Source: Streptomyces sp. NRRL F-5126 (GTDB taxonomy: Bacteria; Actinomycetota; Actinomycetes; Streptomycetales; Streptomycetaceae). From it: 64,000 bases of DNA. Below, one piece after another: positions 1-8,610 of this stretch; the first letter of the stretch is position 1; every line of letters begins with the position of its first letter. Position numbers and translations under genes: made by a program. The notes under the pieces are model-generated. The model was given only the letters and a program-made list of their open reading frames with translations, had not been told where the DNA came from and searched no databases. The stretch lies in contig NZ_JOFZ01000004.1 in NCBI RefSeq assembly GCF_000721265.1, positions 496,001-560,000 of the forward strand, given 5' to 3'.

Positions 1-1
1 C

Positions 2-85
2 GAGCCGGGCGAGGGCTGGTGGTGGTGCTACGAGGACGGCGTCGCCTTCGAGGTCGAGGGCATGGGACCGGTCAGGCCGCTCTGA
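2..85 (+). CDS. C-terminal end of an unidentified protein (5' end outside window)
   Basis: An open frame enters from the left edge and stops with TGA at 83-85. It gives 27 residues, including a tryptophan cluster (GWWWCYEDG) and the end VEGMGPVRPL. Codon bias is typical of the neighbouring genes. It is convergent with the double-VOC gene that follows on the minus strand. The fragment is too short to assign a family; no function is proposed. Confidence 0.45.
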   Translation, partial: EPGEGWWWCYEDGVAFEVEGMGPVRPL

Positions 86-130
86 TCCGCGGGCCGCGTG
101 CCCCCGGGCGCCGCCCGGAGCAGGCCGTCG

Positions 131-916
131 TCAGGCCGGTGTCACCGTGAACAGCGCGCCGTCGGGGTCACGCAGCGTCGCGTCGCGCTCCTGCTCGCCT
201 TCGGTGGCCGGGCTCACGAGACCGCCGCCGGCCGCCACCGCGGCAGCCACCGAAGCGCCCACGTCCTGTACCCGGAAGTAGACGTGCCAGCGGGGTCTGA
301 CCTGCGGATCAGCCGACGCGGGCACCGCACCCTCGCTGATGCGCGCCACCATGTGGCCGTGCTGCCGCAGTACCGCGTTCCCGTCCTCGTACGCGGGGGA
401 CAGGGCGCTGCGCGCGTCCCCCGACCAGCCGAGCACCTCGTCGTAGAAGCGGGTCGCGCCCGCCGCGTCACGCGTGCGCAACTCGAGCCATGCGGGCGCG
501 GACCCCTGTCCCACGGTCCAGTCGGAACGCACAGCGCCCTCCCAGATGCCGAACGCGGCGCCGTCCGGGTCGGTCGCCAGCGCGGCACGTCCCGTGTGGA
601 ACGCGAGGGGGCCCACGGCGACCGTCGCGCCGCGCTCCCTGATCCTGGCCGCCGCGGCGTCGACGTCCGATACCGCGAAGTACGGCGTCCACGCGGCGGC
701 GACCTGCAGCGACGAGGCGACGCCGCCGATGCCCGCGACCGGCGAGCCGTTCGTGAGCGCGACGCAGAAGTTGTCGCCGAGGCTCGTGTCCCGGTACGTC
801 CAGCCCAGTACGTCGGAGTAGAACGCCTGCGCGGTGGACAGCTCGCGGGACAGCAGCGTTACCCAGCAGGGCGCGCCGGTCACCGTGTCCGAACCGGTCT
901 TCTCGTCCTGTTCCAT
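131..916 (-). CDS. VOC-family protein with two glyoxalase/bleomycin-resistance domains
   Basis: The protein has 261 residues and two tandem vicinal-oxygen-chelate domains, at about residues 14-125 and 136-258. Each ends in the typical DPDGA(A/L)F strand (ATDPDGAAFGIWEG; LRDPDGALFTVTPA). The length fits the two-domain actinobacterial family that includes the mycobacterial 27 kDa antigen Cfp30B. The start chosen is the ATG at 916 (MEQDEKTGSD), which directly precedes the first domain; the frame stays open upstream but that stretch overlaps the TauE gene. A role in small-molecule detoxification or metal-dependent chemistry is family-level inference only. It lies 89 bp downstream of the TauE-like gene on the same strand and may be the last gene of that operon. 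Confidence 0.85.
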   Translation of the reverse strand: MEQDEKTGSDTVTGAPCWVTLLSRELSTAQAFYSDVLGWTYRDTSLGDNFCVALTNGSPVAGIGGVASSLQVAAAWTPYFAVSDVDAAAARIRERGATVAVGPLAFHTGRAALATDPDGAAFGIWEGAVRSDWTVGQGSAPAWLELRTRDAAGATRFYDEVLGWSGDARSALSPAYEDGNAVLRQHGHMVARISEGAVPASADPQVRPRWHVYFRVQDVGASVAAAVAAGGGLVSPATEGEQERDATLRDPDGALFTVTPA

Positions 917-1005
917 GCAGCTGTCTCCACCCGGTCGACGACGTCCCGAGCCCTGATTTTGCCAGTGCGCGGCGGGCCGTGACTCACGGGGGAGGCCCGC
1001 GGCGA

Positions 1006-1764
1006 TCACCGCAGCAGCAGCTCGACGCCGCCGAGCAGCGTCGCCGCGATCACAAGACGTTCGAAGAGCCGCTGGTCGAGCCGGGCGGCGCAGCGCCGGC
1101 CGACGTACGCGCCGGGGACGATGAACACGGCGAGCGAGAGGTCGAGCAGCAGCGAATGGCCGTCGATCAGGCCGAGACCCGCACTGAAAGGGAGCTTCGA
1201 CACGTTGACGACGAGGAAGAACCACGCGGACGTGCCGAGGAAGCGCCACTTGCCGAACCCCGCGGAAAGCAGATACATCGACATGACGGGACCGCCCGCG
1301 TTGGCCACCATCGTCGTGAACCCGCCGAGCACCCCGTACGACCGTGCCCTGGCGCGCCCGGTACCCGTGTCCGGCTCCTGATCGGCGCCCTCCCGCCGTG
1401 CGGCCGCACGCCTGCGCCACATCGTGACGCACGCCATGAGGATGAGGATCGCGCCGATCGAGACGCGCACCACCGCGTCGCCCGCCCACACGAGGAAGCC
1501 GGTGCCGACCACGACGCCCGCCGCGACGGCGGGGAACAGCCGCAGCAGCGTGGGCCAGTGCGCGTGCCGCCGGTAGCTCGCCACGGCCACCAGGTCACCC
1601 GCGATCAGCAACGGCAGCAGCACGCCCGTCGACGCACGCGCGGGCAGAACCGCCGCGAAGACGGCGAGCGACACGGTGTTGGCACCGCTGACGGCGGTCT
1701 TGGAGAACCCGACGAGCGCCGTGGCCGCGGCGAGCGCGGCGTACCCCCAGAGCGACAGTTCCAT
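1006..1764 (-). CDS. TauE/SafE (TSUP) family membrane transporter
   Basis: This 252-residue integral membrane protein has about eight hydrophobic segments. It carries the hallmarks of the sulfite/organosulfonate exporter family: an N-terminal GFSKTAVSGANTVS stretch and the repeat-related GGFTTMVANAGGPVMSMYLL in the second half. The ATG at 1764 is chosen because the first transmembrane helix begins five residues later, and it leaves 14 bp to the preceding Nudix gene. Members export sulfite, sulfoacetate or related anions; the substrate here is unknown. It forms a compact minus-strand operon with the Nudix hydrolase and DUF1275 protein upstream. Confidence 0.85.
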   Translation of the reverse strand: MELSLWGYAALAAATALVGFSKTAVSGANTVSLAVFAAVLPARASTGVLLPLLIAGDLVAVASYRRHAHWPTLLRLFPAVAAGVVVGTGFLVWAGDAVVRVSIGAILILMACVTMWRRRAAARREGADQEPDTGTGRARARSYGVLGGFTTMVANAGGPVMSMYLLSAGFGKWRFLGTSAWFFLVVNVSKLPFSAGLGLIDGHSLLLDLSLAVFIVPGAYVGRRCAARLDQRLFERLVIAATLLGGVELLLR

Positions 1765-1778
1765 GGCGAACCCGGACG

Positions 1779-2357
1779 CTATACCCGGCCGCTGCCGCCG
1801 GCGGCGGTCAGCAGGTACGCGGCCCGCGCCAGGGATTCCCGCACATTGGCCTGCGCCGTCCTCTCCCGCGCCTCCTCGATACCAAGCCAACACAGCGGCG
1901 CTTCGGCGTTCTCCCGGCGCGCCGAGCCGGGATCGGCCGTCGCGAACACGAAGCGCAGGTCGGCGTGTTCGTGCGCCGGTTCGCCGCCGCCCGCGGGTAC
2001 GGGTACGACCGCGACGTGGCGCGGCGAGGCGTCCGGCCACGGTTCGAGGTCCGCCAGACCCGTCTCCTCCCGGGCCTCCCGCAGCGCGATCGCGAGCGGC
2101 GCGCTCTCGCCGGGGTCGCCGTGCCCGCCGACCTGGAGCCAGGCTCCCAGGCGTGCGTGCCACCGCAGCAGCACCCTGCGGGTCGGGGGATGGACGATCA
2201 GCGCGGACGCGGTCGCGTGCAGGGGCAGCGCCCGCGACCACGGGTCCGGCGCCGCGGTGGCCAGAGCGCGGGCGGCACGCACGTGTTCGGCCTCGATGGG
2301 CGTGCGCGGCCGGTATGTCGCGAGCAGGTCGTCGAGGGTGTCCTCGGTCGTCGCCAT
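1779..2357 (-). CDS. Nudix hydrolase
   Basis: This 192-residue cytoplasmic protein has a Nudix box starting at Gly78: G-x5-E84, then R93-E-A-R-E-E-T-G-L. The spacing between Glu84 and Arg93 is one residue longer than the canonical x7. The glutamates of REAREE would bind the magnesium ions needed to cleave a nucleoside diphosphate linked to another moiety. The substrate cannot be read from the sequence. The N-terminal 45 residues are helical and charged, as in other actinobacterial members. It sits between the DUF1275 gene (10 bp) and the TauE-like gene (14 bp), which implies co-transcription. Confidence 0.88.
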   Translation of the reverse strand: MATTEDTLDDLLATYRPRTPIEAEHVRAARALATAAPDPWSRALPLHATASALIVHPPTRRVLLRWHARLGAWLQVGGHGDPGESAPLAIALREAREETGLADLEPWPDASPRHVAVVPVPAGGGEPAHEHADLRFVFATADPGSARRENAEAPLCWLGIEEARERTAQANVRESLARAAYLLTAAGGSGRV

Positions 2358-2367
2358 GGCGTTGAGG

Positions 2368-3096
2368 CTACGGCCGGTCCTGCCCGCCGGTCGCGTCCTT
2401 TTCCGGCTCGGCTTCCGTCTCGGCCGCGAGCGGGCGGGCCAGCAGAAAGAGCGCGGCCGCGCACGCCGCGAGGGCCGCCGCGAGGCCCAGGACGCCCCCC
2501 GTCGTCACCCGGAGCAGCAACGCGCCCGTGGCCGCACCGGCGAGCATCGTCACCACCGATGCGGCCTTGCGCAGCTGCGTGGCGCGCCCGCCCTCGCCGA
2601 CCGCGGTGTTCGCCGCCCACCCGGCGAGCGACTGAGTGATGACGGTCGTGGTGACGTCACGCGACCCCATGAGCCGCACCAGCGAGGTCTGCGCGCCCAG
2701 GCAGACCGCGAGCGCCACGATGAGCACGGAGCGCCCGGGGCCGGCCATGCCGAGCACGCCCCTGGCGAGCAGCACCGCCAGCGTCGTGAACACCGCGGCC
2801 TCCGCCGCGAACACCGCACCAGGCCGCCGGCCGACCGCCTCGGCCGGCCCCGCGATCCGTCCGCCGAGAAGGGCGCCGACCACGAACGCGGCCATCGCCA
2901 CGAGCGGGTCGGCGACCGGCAGCCCCGAGCCGGGGGCCACCGAGAAACCCAGGAGCAGCACGTTGCCCGTCATGTTGCCGACGAACACGCGGCCGAGTCC
3001 CAGGTAGCAGAACGCGTCCACCAGCCCGGTCGCGAACGTGAGCATCAGCAGCCCGGGGACGGCACACCGTGCCGCGACGGGCAGTCGCCCGGCCAC
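2368..3096 (-). CDS. DUF1275 (YoaK-like) membrane protein
   Basis: This 242-residue membrane protein has about six transmembrane segments and the DUF1275 signature near the N-terminus (GLVDAFCYLGLGRVFVGNMTGN). The frame is open far upstream, but a GTG at 3096 lies about eight bases downstream of GGAAGG and gives the usual family length, so it is preferred. The C-terminal tail (AETEAEPEKDATGGQDRP) is charged and cytosolic. The function of the family is unknown; transport has been suggested. It is the first gene of a three-gene minus-strand operon and is divergent from alditol oxidase across 124 bp. Confidence 0.82.
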   Translation of the reverse strand: MAGRLPVAARCAVPGLLMLTFATGLVDAFCYLGLGRVFVGNMTGNVLLLGFSVAPGSGLPVADPLVAMAAFVVGALLGGRIAGPAEAVGRRPGAVFAAEAAVFTTLAVLLARGVLGMAGPGRSVLIVALAVCLGAQTSLVRLMGSRDVTTTVITQSLAGWAANTAVGEGGRATQLRKAASVVTMLAGAATGALLLRVTTGGVLGLAAALAACAAALFLLARPLAAETEAEPEKDATGGQDRP

Positions 3097-3220
3097 ATCG
3101 CCACCTGCCTTCCACCGGTCCCTACCGGCCGTGTCAGAGTTCTTCCAGCTCCCGGCGTGCACGAGGACGACGAGTGCCATGCCGATTCGAGCACGTCCGA
3201 ACGCAGTCAAGGAGACAGCC

Positions 3221-4525
3221 GTGCGCCGTACACCCGGAGCGACACCCGACCGGATCCCCGCCAACTGGGCCGGGAACATCGTTTTCCACGCGGCGAGCCT
3301 GCGTACTCCCGCCACCGTCGACGAGCTCCGCGAGACCGTGGCCGCGAGCAGCTCCGTGCGGGTGCTCGGCAGCGGGCACTCCTTCAACACGATCGCGGAC
3401 ACCACGGGCGATCAGGTGTCCGTCGCAGGACTGCCCGCGTGCGTCGACATCGATCCGGCGGCGCGCACGGCGACGGTCTCCGGCGGACTGCGGTTCGCCG
3501 CCTTCACCGGGGCGCTGCACCGGGCCGGGCTCGCCCTGCACAACCTCGGATCGCTGCCGCACATCTCGCTGGCCGGCGCCTGCGCGACCGGCACGCACGG
3601 GTCAGGCGCGGGCAACGGCTCCCTCGCCACCGCCGTGCGCGCGGTGGAACTCGTCACGGCCGACGGCGACCTGCGCACCTTCGAGCGCGGCGACGAGGAC
3701 TTCCCCGGTACCGTCGTCGCCCTCGGCTCGCTCGGCGTCGTCACCCGCGCCACCCTCGACCTGGTACCCGCCTTCGACGTGCGGCAGTGGGTGTACGAGG
3801 GGCTGCCGCACGCCGTGCTGGCCGAGCGTTTCGACGAGATACTCACATCCGCCTACAGCGTCAGCGTGTTCACACGCTGGCAGGGCGACGAGGCCGACCA
3901 GGTGTGGCTCAAGCAGCGCGTGGGCGACCCGGGGCCCGGCGCCGACGGGGCGGCGCCACCGGTCTGGCACGGCGCGCGCCTCGCCGAAGGACCGCGCCAC
4001 CCCGTGCCCGGCGTGGACCCGGCGCACTGCACCGTACAGGGCGGCGACGCCGGCCCCTGGCACGAGCGGCTGCCCCACTTCAGGGCGGAGTTCACCCCGA
4101 GCAAAGGCGACGAACTCCAGAGCGAGTACTTCGTGGCCCGCGAGGACGGCCCCGCCGCCTTCGAGGCGCTGCGCGCGGTGGCCGACCGCATCGCGCCCGT
4201 CCTCCTGGTGGGCGAGATCCGCACCGTCGCGGCCACCGACCTGTGGCTCGACCCCGCGCAGGGCCGCGACTCGGTCGCGTTCCACTTCACCTGGGTCCAG
4301 GACATCGACGCGGTCGCCCCGGCGCTCGCCGCCATCGAGGAGGCGCTCGCCCCCTTCGCCGCACGTCCGCACTGGGGGAAGGTCTTCCTCACCGGCGGCG
4401 ACCGGCTGCGGGAGCTCTATCCGCGTTACGAGGACTTCCGGGCGCTGGCCGGCACGCTCGACCCGTCCGGCACGTTCCGCAACGACTACACGCGCCGCCT
4501 CTTCGACAGGGACCCGGCAGTGTGA
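3221..4525 (+). CDS. aldO: alditol oxidase (FAD-dependent, VAO family)
   Basis: This 434-residue soluble flavoprotein closely resembles Streptomyces coelicolor AldO, which oxidises xylitol, sorbitol and similar alditols at C1 to the aldose with release of H2O2. The FAD-binding PCMH domain carries GSGHSFN, with His53 as the expected covalent 8alpha-histidyl FAD attachment site. SLPHISLAGACATGTHGSG completes the FAD pocket. The C-terminal HWGKVF and DPSGTFRNDY motifs are also conserved. The GTG start at 3221 is preferred over upstream in-frame codons because AAGGAG lies six bases before it and the length then matches the family. It has its own promoter region, divergent from the DUF1275 operon. 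Confidence 0.9.
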   Translation: MRRTPGATPDRIPANWAGNIVFHAASLRTPATVDELRETVAASSSVRVLGSGHSFNTIADTTGDQVSVAGLPACVDIDPAARTATVSGGLRFAAFTGALHRAGLALHNLGSLPHISLAGACATGTHGSGAGNGSLATAVRAVELVTADGDLRTFERGDEDFPGTVVALGSLGVVTRATLDLVPAFDVRQWVYEGLPHAVLAERFDEILTSAYSVSVFTRWQGDEADQVWLKQRVGDPGPGADGAAPPVWHGARLAEGPRHPVPGVDPAHCTVQGGDAGPWHERLPHFRAEFTPSKGDELQSEYFVAREDGPAAFEALRAVADRIAPVLLVGEIRTVAATDLWLDPAQGRDSVAFHFTWVQDIDAVAPALAAIEEALAPFAARPHWGKVFLTGGDRLRELYPRYEDFRALAGTLDPSGTFRNDYTRRLFDRDPAV

Positions 4526-4583
4526 TTTTTCGTGCACGGGAAACGGTGGTTTTCGCACGGCCGGACTTCCTACGCTCGCCCGT

Positions 4584-5456
4584 ATGCCCCGGCCCCTGTC
4601 GACCACGCACGCCCCCGTGCGGCGCCGCCGCCTGCTCGGCACGTCGGCGGCCGTCGCCCTGCTCCTGGCGGGATGGACGGCCGCCGACCACGCATTCGCG
4701 GCCTCACCCGCCCACGGCCGCGCCGCCGCCGAACAGCCGGAAGGGTCCGTGCACGAGATCCCCATCACTCTGAGCAAGGGCTCGTCCGCGGCGCTCTCCA
4801 TCGCGGCACTCGACCTCACCGACGGCCACAGGGCCGGGTACCGGACGGCGTCGGAACCCGTCCACGACACCGCGAGCATCGTCAAGGTCGACATACTCGC
4901 GGCGCTGCTCCTGCGGGCGCAGGACGCCGGCCGCCCACTCACCGCGAAGCAGAAGAGCCTCGCCGGCGACATGATCAGGGCCAGTGACAACAAGGCCACC
5001 GACGCCTTGTGGGACACCATCGGCGGGACCTCGGGCCTCACCCGGGCCAACCGCCGCATCGGCCTCACCCGCACCACAGCGGGCGCGGGCGGCCTGTGGG
5101 GGCTCACCCAGACCACCGCACACGACCAGCTCACCCTGCTCTCCGCCGTCTACGGCGGCCACTCGCCGCTGAGCGCGGCCTCGCGCTCCTACGCGCGCAC
5201 GCTGATGAGCCAGGTCGAGAAGGACCAGCGGTGGGGCGTCTCGGCCGCCGGCAGGGCCGAGGGGCTGAAGAACGGCTGGCTGCCGCGCAGCGCCACGAAG
5301 AAGTGGGACATCAACAGCATCGGACTCGTCACGGTCGGCGGGCACCGGGTGCTGCTCGCGGCCCTGTCGTCAGGCAACGCGGACATGCCCTCCGGGGTCT
5401 CCCTCGTGGAGAAGGGCGCGCGCGCCGCCGTCACCGCGCTGGGGCTGAAGGGCTGA
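4584..5456 (+). CDS. secreted class A beta-lactamase-like serine hydrolase
   Basis: The protein has 290 residues. The N-terminus has a twin-arginine-like signal (RRRRLLGTSAAVALLLAG) cleaved near residue 39, so export is expected. The three penicilloyl-serine transferase motifs are visible: S98-I-V-K101, S134-D-N136, and a KNG in place of KTG near the C-terminus. The region corresponding to the class A Glu166 omega loop is short, so true beta-lactamase activity is uncertain; a DD-peptidase-like or other esterase role is equally possible. The start is the ATG at 4584. Its 3' end overlaps the convergent DUF805 gene by 26 bp. Confidence 0.82.
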   Translation: MPRPLSTTHAPVRRRRLLGTSAAVALLLAGWTAADHAFAASPAHGRAAAEQPEGSVHEIPITLSKGSSAALSIAALDLTDGHRAGYRTASEPVHDTASIVKVDILAALLLRAQDAGRPLTAKQKSLAGDMIRASDNKATDALWDTIGGTSGLTRANRRIGLTRTTAGAGGLWGLTQTTAHDQLTLLSAVYGGHSPLSAASRSYARTLMSQVEKDQRWGVSAAGRAEGLKNGWLPRSATKKWDINSIGLVTVGGHRVLLAALSSGNADMPSGVSLVEKGARAAVTALGLKG

Positions 5457-5820
5457 CCGGCCCGGCCTGTCCGGGAGCCGCCCCGTAGCGATTGCCGCCG
5501 CCGTCCCCGCCGAGGCAGAGCACGACGAGGAAGAGGAGCGTGCCGACCAGCGGAACCAGCGGCACCAGCAGCCACCACGCCGAGCGGCCCGTGTCGTGCA
5601 GCCTGCGCGTCAGCACCGCCACCGTCGGCACCAGCACCGCGAGGCCGTAGGCGTCCTCCAGGTGCTCGGAGATCCCGGCCACCGAACCCGCGAAGCCCAC
5701 CACGTACGCCGCCACGAGACTGACGACCGCGTAGATCCACAACTCCCGGCGGCGCGCACGCCCCGTGAACACGGAGTACTTCTTCAGGACTTCGATGTAC
5801 CAGTACAGGGCTGCCCCCAC
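5431..5820 (-). CDS. DUF805 membrane protein
   Basis: The protein has 129 residues and begins with the family hallmark WYIEVLKKYSVFTGRARRRELW. Four hydrophobic segments and the RLHDTGRSAWWLLVPLVPLVG motif follow. The C-terminus is Gly/Pro-rich and probably cytosolic. DUF805 proteins are small inner-membrane proteins of unknown function. The start used is GTG at 5820; no strong ribosome site is visible. The last 26 bp overlap the end of the convergent beta-lactamase-like gene, so the tail beyond about residue 118 is under double constraint. Confidence 0.82.
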   Translation of the reverse strand: MGAALYWYIEVLKKYSVFTGRARRRELWIYAVVSLVAAYVVGFAGSVAGISEHLEDAYGLAVLVPTVAVLTRRLHDTGRSAWWLLVPLVPLVGTLLFLVVLCLGGDGGGNRYGAAPGQAGPVSPSAPAR

Positions 5821-6020
5821 GCTCGAACGGTCTTTCGGCGGTCAGTGTTCCATACGGCCGGCGCCCCCTCGTCCCGTCCTGGACGACGCCCGGCAGCGCC
5901 TGGCGCGGCACCGCGGATGTGCGCCGAGCGGGTGGTGACTGCCGGGTACACGTTTCCGAAGGCGTGCGCGGGGGACCCGAAAGGGGCGAGGGCCGAAACA
6001 CCCACGATGGAGGAACGAAC

Positions 6021-6854
6021 GTGACCGAGGTACCGACCATCTCCCTCAACAACGGTGTCGGCATCCCTCAACTGGGCTTCGGGGTGTTCCAGATCCCCCC
6101 GAAGGACACCCGTGCGGCGGTCCTGACCGCGCTCGAGGTCGGCTACCGCCACATCGACACCGCGCAGATGTACGGGAACGAGCGGGAAGTCGGCCAGGCG
6201 GTCAGGGATTCGGGCCTCGACCGCACCGAGATCTTCGTGACCAGCAAGCTCGACAACGACGCGCACGAGCCAGAGGTCGCGCAGCGGGCCTTCCGTCGCA
6301 CGCTGGAGACGCTCGACATCGGCCACGTCGACGCCTTCCTGATCCACTGGCCCCTGCCGAAGGTCGGCGACTTCGTCGAGACGTGGCACGCCATGGAGGA
6401 GATGTACCGCTCGGGCGACGTGAACGTGATCGGCGTGTCGAACTTCCAGCCGCACCACCTGCGGCGCCTGCTGGACAACTCCACGATCGTGCCGGCGCTC
6501 AACCAGATCGAGATCCACCCCTACCTCACGCAGGACGAGCTGCGCGCCTTCGACACGGAGCACGAGATCGCCACGCAGGCGTGGTCGCCGATCGCCCAGG
6601 GCGCCGTGCTCGGCGACCCGGTGATCACCTCCATGGCCGAGCGGCTCGGCAAGACCCCGGCCCAGGTGACGCTGCGGTGGCACATCGACAGGGGCGACAT
6701 CGTCTTCCCGAAGTCGGTCACGCCGGCGCGTGTGAAGGAGAACTTCGACCTGTTCGACTTCGCGCTCAGCGAGGACGACATCGCACAGATCTCGGCGCTC
6801 AACAGGAACGAGCGCAGGGGCTTCGACCCGGACACGTTCAACCCGTCGTCCTGA
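6021..6854 (+). CDS. aldo/keto reductase
   Basis: This 277-residue TIM-barrel NADPH-dependent oxidoreductase is of the 2,5-diketo-D-gluconate reductase type. The catalytic tetrad is complete: Asp46 and Tyr51 in HIDTAQMYGNE, Lys76 in VTSKL, and His109 in FLIHWP. The cofactor site IVFPKSVTPARVKEN is near the C-terminus. The GTG start at 6021 has GGAGG seven bases upstream (6009-6013), which decides against other in-frame codons. It ends 21 bp from the convergent lactate permease gene. The physiological substrate is unknown. Confidence 0.88.
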   Translation: MTEVPTISLNNGVGIPQLGFGVFQIPPKDTRAAVLTALEVGYRHIDTAQMYGNEREVGQAVRDSGLDRTEIFVTSKLDNDAHEPEVAQRAFRRTLETLDIGHVDAFLIHWPLPKVGDFVETWHAMEEMYRSGDVNVIGVSNFQPHHLRRLLDNSTIVPALNQIEIHPYLTQDELRAFDTEHEIATQAWSPIAQGAVLGDPVITSMAERLGKTPAQVTLRWHIDRGDIVFPKSVTPARVKENFDLFDFALSEDDIAQISALNRNERRGFDPDTFNPSS

Positions 6855-6875
6855 CGGCCGCGCCCCTGCGCGCCG

Positions 6876-8567
6876 TCACACCACCATCCAGCCGAGCACC
6901 GGTGTCGACTGGAGGTACACGAGCACGCACATGAACAGCAGGAACACCAGCGACCAGCCGATGACCCTGCGGAAGATGATGCCCTCCTTGCCCTGCATGC
7001 CCACCGCCGACGCCGCGATCGCCAGGTTCTGCGGCGAGATCATCTTGCCGAGCACACCACCCGACGAATTGGCCGCGGCCATCAGCGTCGGTGAGAGACC
7101 GGCCTGGTGCGCGGCGGTGATCTGCAAGGCGCCGAACAGCGAGTTGGAGGACGTGTCGGAGCCGGTCACCGCGACGCCGAACCAGCCGAGGATCGGCGAG
7201 AGGAAGGCGAACAACCCGCCCGCGCCCGCGACCCACACGCCGAGCGTGGTCGTCTGCCCCGACTCGTTCATGATGAAGCCGAGGCCAAGCACCAGCATCA
7301 CCGTCACGATGGCGAACTTCAGCTGGTTCAGGGTCCGTCCGTATGCCTTGAGCGCGCGGCCCGGGCCGACGCCGAGGATCAGCAGGGTGACGAGGCCGGA
7401 TATCAGCAGCAGACTCCCTGCCGTCGACAGGTAGTTGAGCTTGAACGTCGTGCCCACCGCATCACCGGCGGCGTTGGTTATGTGCAGGCCCGGCCAGTTG
7501 ACGATCCGGGTCACCGATTCGATGCCGGTGCCGGATGCGTCGCCCACACCGGATGGCGGCTTGCCCTGGATGGCCGGGACGCGTGTCGCCAGTACGAACA
7601 CCACGATGATCACGAGGTAGGGCACGTAGGCGCGGAACACCTCGAACGGTGTGTCGCGAGCCGGCCGGGCGGCGTCGTCCGCGGCATGCGGCGATGCTTC
7701 GGGGGCGGCGCCGTTCTCGCGTCCCGCCTCCTGGTAGGTCTCCTTCGGCTGCCACACCCTGGTCAACAGGACCACCGCGAGCGCGGCAACCAACGACGCG
7801 ATGATGTCGGCCAGTTGCACCGACCAGAAGTTGGAGGAGAGGTACTGGAACACACCGAAGACCACACCGGCCACGACGGCGGGCAGCCAGGCCTGCCGCA
7901 GCCCCTTCCTGCGGTCCACGATCAGCACCAGCACGAGCGGCACGAACGCCGAGAGCACCGGGGTCTGGCGCCCGACCATCGCGCCCAGGTGGTCGACCGG
8001 CAGGTTCGTCACGCCGGCGAGCGTGGTGATGGGCACGGCGATCGCGCCGAACGCGACAGGCGCGGTGTTGGCGACCAGGGAGACCGTGGCAGCCTTGAGC
8101 GGCTTGAACCCCAGTGCGATCAGCATGACGGAGCTGATGGCGACCGGCGTGCCGAACCCGGCCAGCGCCTCCATCAGCGCGCCGAAGCAGAACGCGATGA
8201 TGATCGCCTGCACCCGCTGGTCGTCGCTCACGGACGCGAACGACCTGCGCAGCACGTCGAAGTGGCCTGTCGCGACGGTGAGGTTGTAGACCCAGATCGC
8301 GTTGATCACGATCCACATGATCGGGAAGAAACCGTTCGCGGCGCCCAGCGCGCCGCTGTTCAGAGCGTCCCCGATCGGCATCGAGTACGCGGCGACCGCG
8401 GTGACGACGGCCACCGCCGTGGCGATCAGCGAGGCGAGCCAGGCCCGCATGCGCAGGACGCCGAGCAGCACGAACAGGACGAGGAGCGGAAGGATCGCGA
8501 CCAGCGACGACCATCCGACCGAGTCCGCTATCGGGCTGTAGCCCTGTTGATAGTCGGCAAGCAGCAT
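6876..8567 (-). CDS. lldP: L-lactate/glycolate permease (LctP family)
   Basis: This roughly 563-residue protein has about 13 hydrophobic helices. The LctP-family motifs are clear, including MEALAGFGTPVAISSVML, the GWFGVAVTGSDTSSN region and the conserved MISPQNLAIA stretch. It would import lactate or glycolate by proton symport. Two in-frame ATGs exist at 8573 and 8567; the second is preferred because AGAAGGG lies six bases before it and abuts the first. It is the last gene of the glcD-glcE-glcF-lldP transcription unit, 43 bp after glcF, so the transporter and the oxidase are likely made together. Confidence 0.9.
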   Translation of the reverse strand: MLLADYQQGYSPIADSVGWSSLVAILPLLVLFVLLGVLRMRAWLASLIATAVAVVTAVAAYSMPIGDALNSGALGAANGFFPIMWIVINAIWVYNLTVATGHFDVLRRSFASVSDDQRVQAIIIAFCFGALMEALAGFGTPVAISSVMLIALGFKPLKAATVSLVANTAPVAFGAIAVPITTLAGVTNLPVDHLGAMVGRQTPVLSAFVPLVLVLIVDRRKGLRQAWLPAVVAGVVFGVFQYLSSNFWSVQLADIIASLVAALAVVLLTRVWQPKETYQEAGRENGAAPEASPHAADDAARPARDTPFEVFRAYVPYLVIIVVFVLATRVPAIQGKPPSGVGDASGTGIESVTRIVNWPGLHITNAAGDAVGTTFKLNYLSTAGSLLLISGLVTLLILGVGPGRALKAYGRTLNQLKFAIVTVMLVLGLGFIMNESGQTTTLGVWVAGAGGLFAFLSPILGWFGVAVTGSDTSSNSLFGALQITAAHQAGLSPTLMAAANSSGGVLGKMISPQNLAIAASAVGMQGKEGIIFRRVIGWSLVFLLFMCVLVYLQSTPVLGWMVV

Positions 8568-8610
8568 GTGCATCCCTTCTGGGACGGCGGAGAAACTGCG
8601 GCCCCGGCGT

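Noticed and set aside
979..4773. A very long open frame on the plus strand
   Set aside because: It runs antisense to the TauE, Nudix and DUF1275 genes and then through aldO in the wrong frame. Its translation is Arg/Gly/Pro/His-rich with no domain. It is a by-product of high GC third positions.
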